Shown here piece after piece: positions 36,876 through 40,633 of a stretch of DNA of 40,633 nt (the stretch's first letter is position 1; the number at the start of each line of letters is the position of its first letter). Position numbers and translations under genes: made by a program. The notes under the pieces were generated by a model that worked only from the letters and a program-made list of their open reading frames with translations, made no database searches and was not told the origin of the DNA. The stretch is from Streptomyces sp. BR123 (GTDB lineage Bacteria > Actinomycetota > Actinomycetes > Streptomycetales > Streptomycetaceae): contig NZ_JACBGN010000033.1 of assembly GCF_013401435.1 (NCBI RefSeq), forward strand, positions 1 through 40,633, in the 5' to 3' direction.

Positions 36876-37148
36876 GTGTCCTCTTCCATCACTGCGCCCG
36901 AGGGCATCATCAACCCGCCGATCGACGAGCTGCTCGAGGCCACGGACTCGAAGTACAGCCTCGTGATCTACGCGGCCAAGCGCGCGCGTCAGATCAACGC
37001 GTACTACTCGCAGCTCGGTGAGGGCCTGCTCGAGTACGTCGGCCCCCTCGTGGACACCCACGTCCACGAGAAGCCGCTTTCGATCGCGCTGCGCGAGATC
37101 AACGCGGGTCTGCTGACCTCCGAGGCCATCGAGGCCCCGGCCCAGTAA
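36876..37148 (+). CDS. rpoZ: RNA polymerase omega subunit
   Basis: The 90-residue omega subunit that helps assemble RNA polymerase by binding beta'. The motif region [23 protein letters not shown] is typical of actinobacterial omega, and the C-terminus ([19 protein letters not shown]) is conserved. The GTG at 36876 has GGAAGG upstream. The gmk-rpoZ-coaBC-metK-priA order is a standard actinobacterial arrangement. Confidence 0.95.
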   Translation: MSSSITAPEGIINPPIDELLEATDSKYSLVIYAAKRARQINAYYSQLGEGLLEYVGPLVDTHVHEKPLSIALREINAGLLTSEAIEAPAQ

Positions 37149-37166
37149 GGCACCGAGAATTCCTTG

Positions 37167-37205
37167 CACCACAGGCCCGGCAGCACATCTGCCGGGCCTG
37201 TGGTG
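37167..37205. terminator. Terminator after rpoZ
   Basis: CACCACAGGCCCGGCAG (37167-37183) and its reverse complement (37189-37205) form a perfect 17-bp stem with a 5-base loop. Confidence 0.8.
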
Positions 37206-37245
37206 TGTCATAGGTACGTAGCAACGGTCAGCCGAAGGGGCGTGT

Positions 37246-38454
37246 GTGGTGGGTAAGCCGAAGGTCGTGCTCGGGGTGAGCGGCGGGATCGCCGCCTACA
37301 AGGCGTGCGAGCTGCTGCGCCGGCTGACCGAGTCCGGCCACGACGTACGGGTGGTCCCCACCGCGTCGGCCCTCAACTTCGTCGGCGAGGCCACCTGGGC
37401 CGCCCTCTCCGGAAACCCGGCGGGAACGGAGGTCTGGGAGAGCGTCCACGAGGTGCCGCACGTGCGCATCGGCCAGACCGCAGACCTCGTCGTCGTCGCC
37501 CCCGCCACCGCGGACATGCTGGCCAAGGCCGCCCACGGCCTGGCCGACGACCTCCTCACGAACACCCTGCTCACCGCCCGCTGCCCGGTGGTCTTCGCCC
37601 CCGCCATGCACACCGAGATGTGGGAGCACCCCGCCACCCAGGAGAACGTGTCCACGCTGCGCCGCCGCGGCGCCGTCGTGATCGAGCCCGCGGTCGGCCG
37701 GCTCACCGGCAAGGACACCGGCAAGGGCCGGCTGCCCGACCCCGAGGAGATCTACGAGGTCTGCGTCCGGGTCCTGGCCCGCGGGGCGGCGGCCGAGCCC
37801 GACCTGGCCGGGCGCCACGTGGTGATCAGCGCCGGCGGCACCCGCGAGCCCCTCGACCCGGTCCGCTTCCTCGGCAACCGCTCTTCCGGCAAGCAGGGCT
37901 ACGCGCTGGCCCGCACCGCCGTGGCCCGGGGGGCGCGGGTGACCCTCGTCGCCGCCAACACGGCGCTCGCCGACCCGGCCGGGGTGGACGTCGTCCGCGT
38001 CGGCACCGCCGTGCAACTGCGGGAGGCCGTGCTCAAGGCGGCCGCCGACGCCGACGCCGTGGTGATGGCCGCGGCCGTGGCCGATTTCCGGCCGGCCGCG
38101 TACGCCTCCGGCAAGATCAAGAAGAAGGACGGGCAGGATCCCGCCCCCGTCGCCCTCGTCCGCAACCCCGACGTCCTCGCCGAGATCTCGGCCGACCGGG
38201 CCCGGAAGGGGCAGGTCATCGTCGGGTTCGCGGCGGAAACCGACGAAGTTCTGGCGAACGGGCGCGCCAAGCTCCTCCGCAAGAAGTGTGACCTTCTCGT
38301 CGTGAACGAGGTCGGCGAGGCGAAGACCTTTGGATCCGAGGAGAACGAAGCGGTGATCCTTTCCTCTGACGGTCAAGAGGTAGCAGTCCCCTACGGTCCC
38401 AAGGAGGCCCTGGCGGACGCCGTTTGGGACCAGGTCGCCCCCCGACTCACCTGA
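37246..38454 (+). CDS. coaBC: Bifunctional CoaBC (phosphopantothenoylcysteine decarboxylase/synthetase)
   Basis: Two steps of coenzyme A synthesis in one 402-residue protein. The N-terminal FMN-dependent CoaC domain (about 1-180) has GVSGGIAAYK, the catalytic His region VPHVRIGQTADL, VVAPATADMLAK and PAMHTEMW (PAMN-x-x-MW in many homologues). The C-terminal CTP-dependent CoaB domain has ISAGGTREPLDPVRFLGNRSSGKQG, AAAVADFRPAAYASGKIKK and FAAETDEV. GTG start at 37246 (a second GTG follows at 37249). Confidence 0.95.
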   Translation: MVGKPKVVLGVSGGIAAYKACELLRRLTESGHDVRVVPTASALNFVGEATWAALSGNPAGTEVWESVHEVPHVRIGQTADLVVVAPATADMLAKAAHGLADDLLTNTLLTARCPVVFAPAMHTEMWEHPATQENVSTLRRRGAVVIEPAVGRLTGKDTGKGRLPDPEEIYEVCVRVLARGAAAEPDLAGRHVVISAGGTREPLDPVRFLGNRSSGKQGYALARTAVARGARVTLVAANTALADPAGVDVVRVGTAVQLREAVLKAAADADAVVMAAAVADFRPAAYASGKIKKKDGQDPAPVALVRNPDVLAEISADRARKGQVIVGFAAETDEVLANGRAKLLRKKCDLLVVNEVGEAKTFGSEENEAVILSSDGQEVAVPYGPKEALADAVWDQVAPRLT

Positions 38455-38649
38455 CGGAAGGCCCTTCTCGAAGCCGATTCCATGAGCCAGAATGGAGTGC
38501 CGCAGGTCACACGCCTCCCAGAAGGCGAGACGGGTGGTCCGGCGAACGGTGGCGACCGATAAACTGCATTCGGAACGTGACCGGGCGCAGCCCCCGGTAA
38601 GGTTTCGCCAAATGATCAGCCAGCAGCCGCTGCAACCCCAGGGAGCGAT

Positions 38650-39858
38650 GTGTCCCGCCGCCTGTTCACCTCGGAGTCCGTCACCGAGGGCCACCCCGAC
38701 AAGATCGCTGACCAGATCAGCGACACGATCCTCGACGCACTCCTCACGGAGGACCCGACCTCGCGTGTGGCCGTGGAGACGCTCATCACCACCGGTCTCG
38801 TCCACATCGCCGGCGAGGTGACGACGAAGGCGTACGCGCCGATCGCGCAGCTCGTCCGCGACAAGATCCTCGAGATCGGCTACGACTCCTCGAAGAAGGG
38901 CTTCGACGGCGCCTCCTGCGGCGTGTCGGTGTCCATCGGCGCGCAGTCCCCGGACATCGCGCAGGGCGTCGACACCGCGTACGAGCAGCGCGTCGAAGGT
39001 GACGAGGACGAGCTCGACAAGCAGGGCGCCGGCGACCAGGGCCTGATGTTCGGCTACGCGTGCGACGAGACGCCCGAGCTGATGCCCCTCCCGATCCACC
39101 TCGCGCACCGGCTCTCCCGCCGCCTGTCCGAGGTCCGCAAGAACGGGACCATCCCGTACCTGCGCCCCGACGGCAAGACCCAGGTCACCATCGAGTACGA
39201 CGGCGACAAGGCCGTCCGCCTCGACACGGTCGTGGTCTCCTCGCAGCACGCCTCCGACATCGACCTGGAGTCGCTGCTCGCGCCCGACATCCGCGAGTTC
39301 GTCGTCGAGCACGTCCTCAAGGAACTCGTCGAGGACGGCATCAAGCTGGACACCGACGGCTACCGCCTGCTGGTCAACCCGACCGGCCGCTTCGAGATCG
39401 GCGGCCCGATGGGCGACGCCGGCCTGACCGGCCGCAAGATCATCATCGACACGTACGGCGGCATGGCCCGCCACGGCGGCGGCGCGTTCTCCGGCAAGGA
39501 CCCGTCGAAGGTCGACCGCTCCGCCGCGTACGCGATGCGCTGGGTCGCCAAGAACGTGGTCGCCGCCGGCCTGGCCTCGCGCTGCGAGGTGCAGGTCGCG
39601 TACGCCATCGGAAAGGCCGAGCCCGTCGGCCTCTTCGTCGAGACCTTCGGCACCGCCAAGGTCGACGTGGCCAGGATCGAGGACGCCATCGGCGAGGTCT
39701 TCGACCTCCGCCCGGCCGCGATCATCCGCGACCTCGACCTGCTCCGCCCGATCTACGCCCGGACCGCCGCCTACGGCCACTTCGGCCGTGAGCTGCCGGA
39801 CTTCACCTGGGAGCGCACCGACCGCGTCGACGCCCTGCGCGCCGCCGCCGGTCTGTAG
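38650..39858 (+). CDS. metK: S-adenosylmethionine synthetase
   Basis: Makes SAM from methionine and ATP; 402 residues. Signature motifs are [17 protein letters not shown] at the N-terminus (His/Asp in the active site), [12 protein letters not shown], and the [19 protein letters not shown] loop. The GTG at 38650 is preceded by GGGAG at 38641-38645. The 195-base upstream gap has TAAACT near 38566 as a possible -10. I see no recognisable SAM riboswitch. Confidence 0.97.
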   Translation: MSRRLFTSESVTEGHPDKIADQISDTILDALLTEDPTSRVAVETLITTGLVHIAGEVTTKAYAPIAQLVRDKILEIGYDSSKKGFDGASCGVSVSIGAQSPDIAQGVDTAYEQRVEGDEDELDKQGAGDQGLMFGYACDETPELMPLPIHLAHRLSRRLSEVRKNGTIPYLRPDGKTQVTIEYDGDKAVRLDTVVVSSQHASDIDLESLLAPDIREFVVEHVLKELVEDGIKLDTDGYRLLVNPTGRFEIGGPMGDAGLTGRKIIIDTYGGMARHGGGAFSGKDPSKVDRSAAYAMRWVAKNVVAAGLASRCEVQVAYAIGKAEPVGLFVETFGTAKVDVARIEDAIGEVFDLRPAAIIRDLDLLRPIYARTAAYGHFGRELPDFTWERTDRVDALRAAAGL

Positions 39859-39894
39859 GACGGTCCGCAGGACCCAAGCGCACCCGAGCGCGCT

Positions 39895-39932
39895 GCGTAC
39901 GGCCCCGGCCCCTGTGGTCCGGGGCCGTACGC
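39895..39932. terminator. Terminator after metK
   Basis: GCGTACGGCCCCGG (39895-39908) and its reverse complement (39919-39932) form a perfect 14-bp stem with a 10-base loop. It leads directly into the 21-base tandem repeats. Confidence 0.75.
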
Positions 39933-40000
39933 GTTCCCCAGCGGACCGTGCGCGTTGCCCAGCGGGCCGTGCGCGTTGCCCAGCGGGCCGTGCGCGTTGC
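39931..40000. repeat. 21-bp tandem repeat between metK and priA
   Basis: The unit GCGTTGCCCAGCGGGCCGTG+C occurs at 39931-39951 (two changes), 39952-39972 and 39973-39993 (identical), with a 7-base remnant to 40000. It is noncoding in the most likely reading. The length is a multiple of three, so it stays in frame if read as protein on the minus strand (LGNAHGP repeats). Confidence 0.85.
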
Positions 40001-40062
40001 GTCGCCGCCGGCCGACACCTCGGGAGGCCGCCCGCACCCCGTCCGCTGTCGGTGGGGTTTGG

Positions 40063-40069
40063 TAAGAAT
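40063..40069 (+). promoter_or_regulatory. Putative -10 of leaderless priA transcript
   Basis: TAAGAAT ends 6 bases before the GTG at 40076, and no ribosome-binding site is visible. Confidence 0.4.
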
Positions 40070-40075
40070 GCGGGT

Positions 40076-40633
40076 GTGAGCAGCGAGAACGATTCCGGCC
40101 GGGGGGGCGGGCACAAGGCGCCCGGCGACCCGCCGGAGCAGCTTGCGCTCATGCGCGAGATGGTCGCCGAGGCCAAGGCCAAGGCACCCAAGGCCAAGCC
40201 GCGCACCTGGCGGGGCGCGGCCCTCGCCCACGACCTGCCGATCGCCCGAGTCCTCGTCAACAAGGGCGTGCTCCACCTCGACCAGCTCTGGGACTACGCC
40301 GTCCCCGAGGAGCTCTCCGAGGCCGCGCAGCCCGGCGTCCGCGTCCGCGTCCGCTTCGGCGCCGGCTCCCACCACGTCCACGGCGGACGCCGCGAGGGCG
40401 GCCGGCTGATCGACGGGTTCATCGTCGAGCGGCGCGCCGAGTCCGACTACAGCGGGGCGCTGGCCGCCCTGGCCCACGTCGTCTCGCCCGAGGCCGTGCT
40501 CACCCCGGGCATGCTCGCCCTCGCCCGCGCCATCGCCGACCGGTACGCCGGCAGCCTCGCCGACGTCCTCCAGCTGGCCCTGCCCCCGCGCAACGCCCGC
40601 GCCGAGTCCAAGCCCTCCCCGGAGCCGCTGCCC
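40076..40633 (+). CDS. priA: Primosomal protein N' (PriA), 5' part only
   Basis: Replication-restart protein; only the first 186 codons are in the window and no stop is reached. After a disordered start (SSENDSGRGGGHKAPGDPP) and a Lys/Ala/Pro-rich helix, the 3'-DNA-binding domain begins near residue 57 (ARVLVNKGVLHLDQLWDYAVPEEL). It contains GVRVRVRFGAG and GFIVERRAES, typical of PriA. The helicase domain, and whether its Walker motifs are intact, lie beyond the window. GTG start at 40076. Position after metK agrees with other actinobacteria. Confidence 0.9.
   Translation, partial: MSSENDSGRGGGHKAPGDPPEQLALMREMVAEAKAKAPKAKPRTWRGAALAHDLPIARVLVNKGVLHLDQLWDYAVPEELSEAAQPGVRVRVRFGAGSHHVHGGRREGGRLIDGFIVERRAESDYSGALAALAHVVSPEAVLTPGMLALARAIADRYAGSLADVLQLALPPRNARAESKPSPEPLP

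Noticed and set aside
38455..38649. SAM riboswitch upstream of metK
   Set aside because: I could not find the conserved core of SAM-I, SAM-II or SAM-IV classes.
39771..40037. Minus-strand protein with LGNAHGP repeats
   Set aside because: It starts and ends in intergenic and metK sequence, has no start signals, and is a by-product of the 21-bp repeat.

Overview
The window is a high-GC block of core chromosome from a streptomycete (Streptomyces or a close relative). The evidence is the strong G/C bias at third codon positions, frequent GTG/TTG starts, a BldD gene with its c-di-GMP motif, an sIHF nucleoid protein, and a gene order running from relA through hisS, alaS, the aro cluster, efp-nusB-bldD and the pyr cluster to rpoZ-coaBC-metK-priA. 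I see no prophage, insertion sequence, rRNA or tRNA gene, and no intergenic gap longer than 300 bases.

Layout. 1-5223: relA (bifunctional ppGpp enzyme) converges on a DUF349 protein and a membrane-anchored cyclophilin. 5223-9406: a metallo-beta-lactamase-fold hydrolase, hisS, a VKOR-family membrane protein and rarA. 9403-10948: a DUF2470 protein divergent from rpsD, with an iron-box-like operator between them. 11216-17891: two small conserved proteins (DUF948, DUF6167), alaS, ruvX, mltG and aroE. 18151-21375: a translationally coupled aroC-aroK-aroB-aroQ operon (shikimate pathway). 21456-24509: a proline-rich P-loop protein, an M24 peptidase homologue with altered metal ligands, efp and nusB. 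24695-25195: bldD, divergent from pyrR, with BldD-type sites upstream. 25444-35563: pyrR-pyrB-pyrC-(PH-like membrane protein)-carA-carB-pyrD-pyrF, covering UMP synthesis, with a PyrR-binding RNA motif over the pyrR ribosome-binding site. 35845-40633: sIHF, gmk, rpoZ, coaBC, metK and the start of priA.

Functional themes are translation and its fidelity (hisS, alaS, rpsD, efp), nucleotide supply and signalling (pyr genes, gmk, relA, rpoZ), aromatic amino acid precursors, CoA and SAM cofactors, and developmental control (bldD, sIHF). Several genes appear leaderless: a -10 hexamer lies 6-7 bases before the start codon.

The most unusual signal is between hisS and the VKOR gene. Two degenerate type I-E CRISPR-like repeats lie exactly 61 bases apart (29 + 32). 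The 32-base spacer between them matches the neighbouring hisS coding sequence at 24 of 32 positions, with seven of the eight mismatches at third codon positions. On the minus strand the unit runs directly into a hairpin followed by TTTT. No cas genes are in the window. It looks like a solitary crRNA-like RNA gene aimed at hisS, either a decayed self-targeting array or a regulatory RNA.
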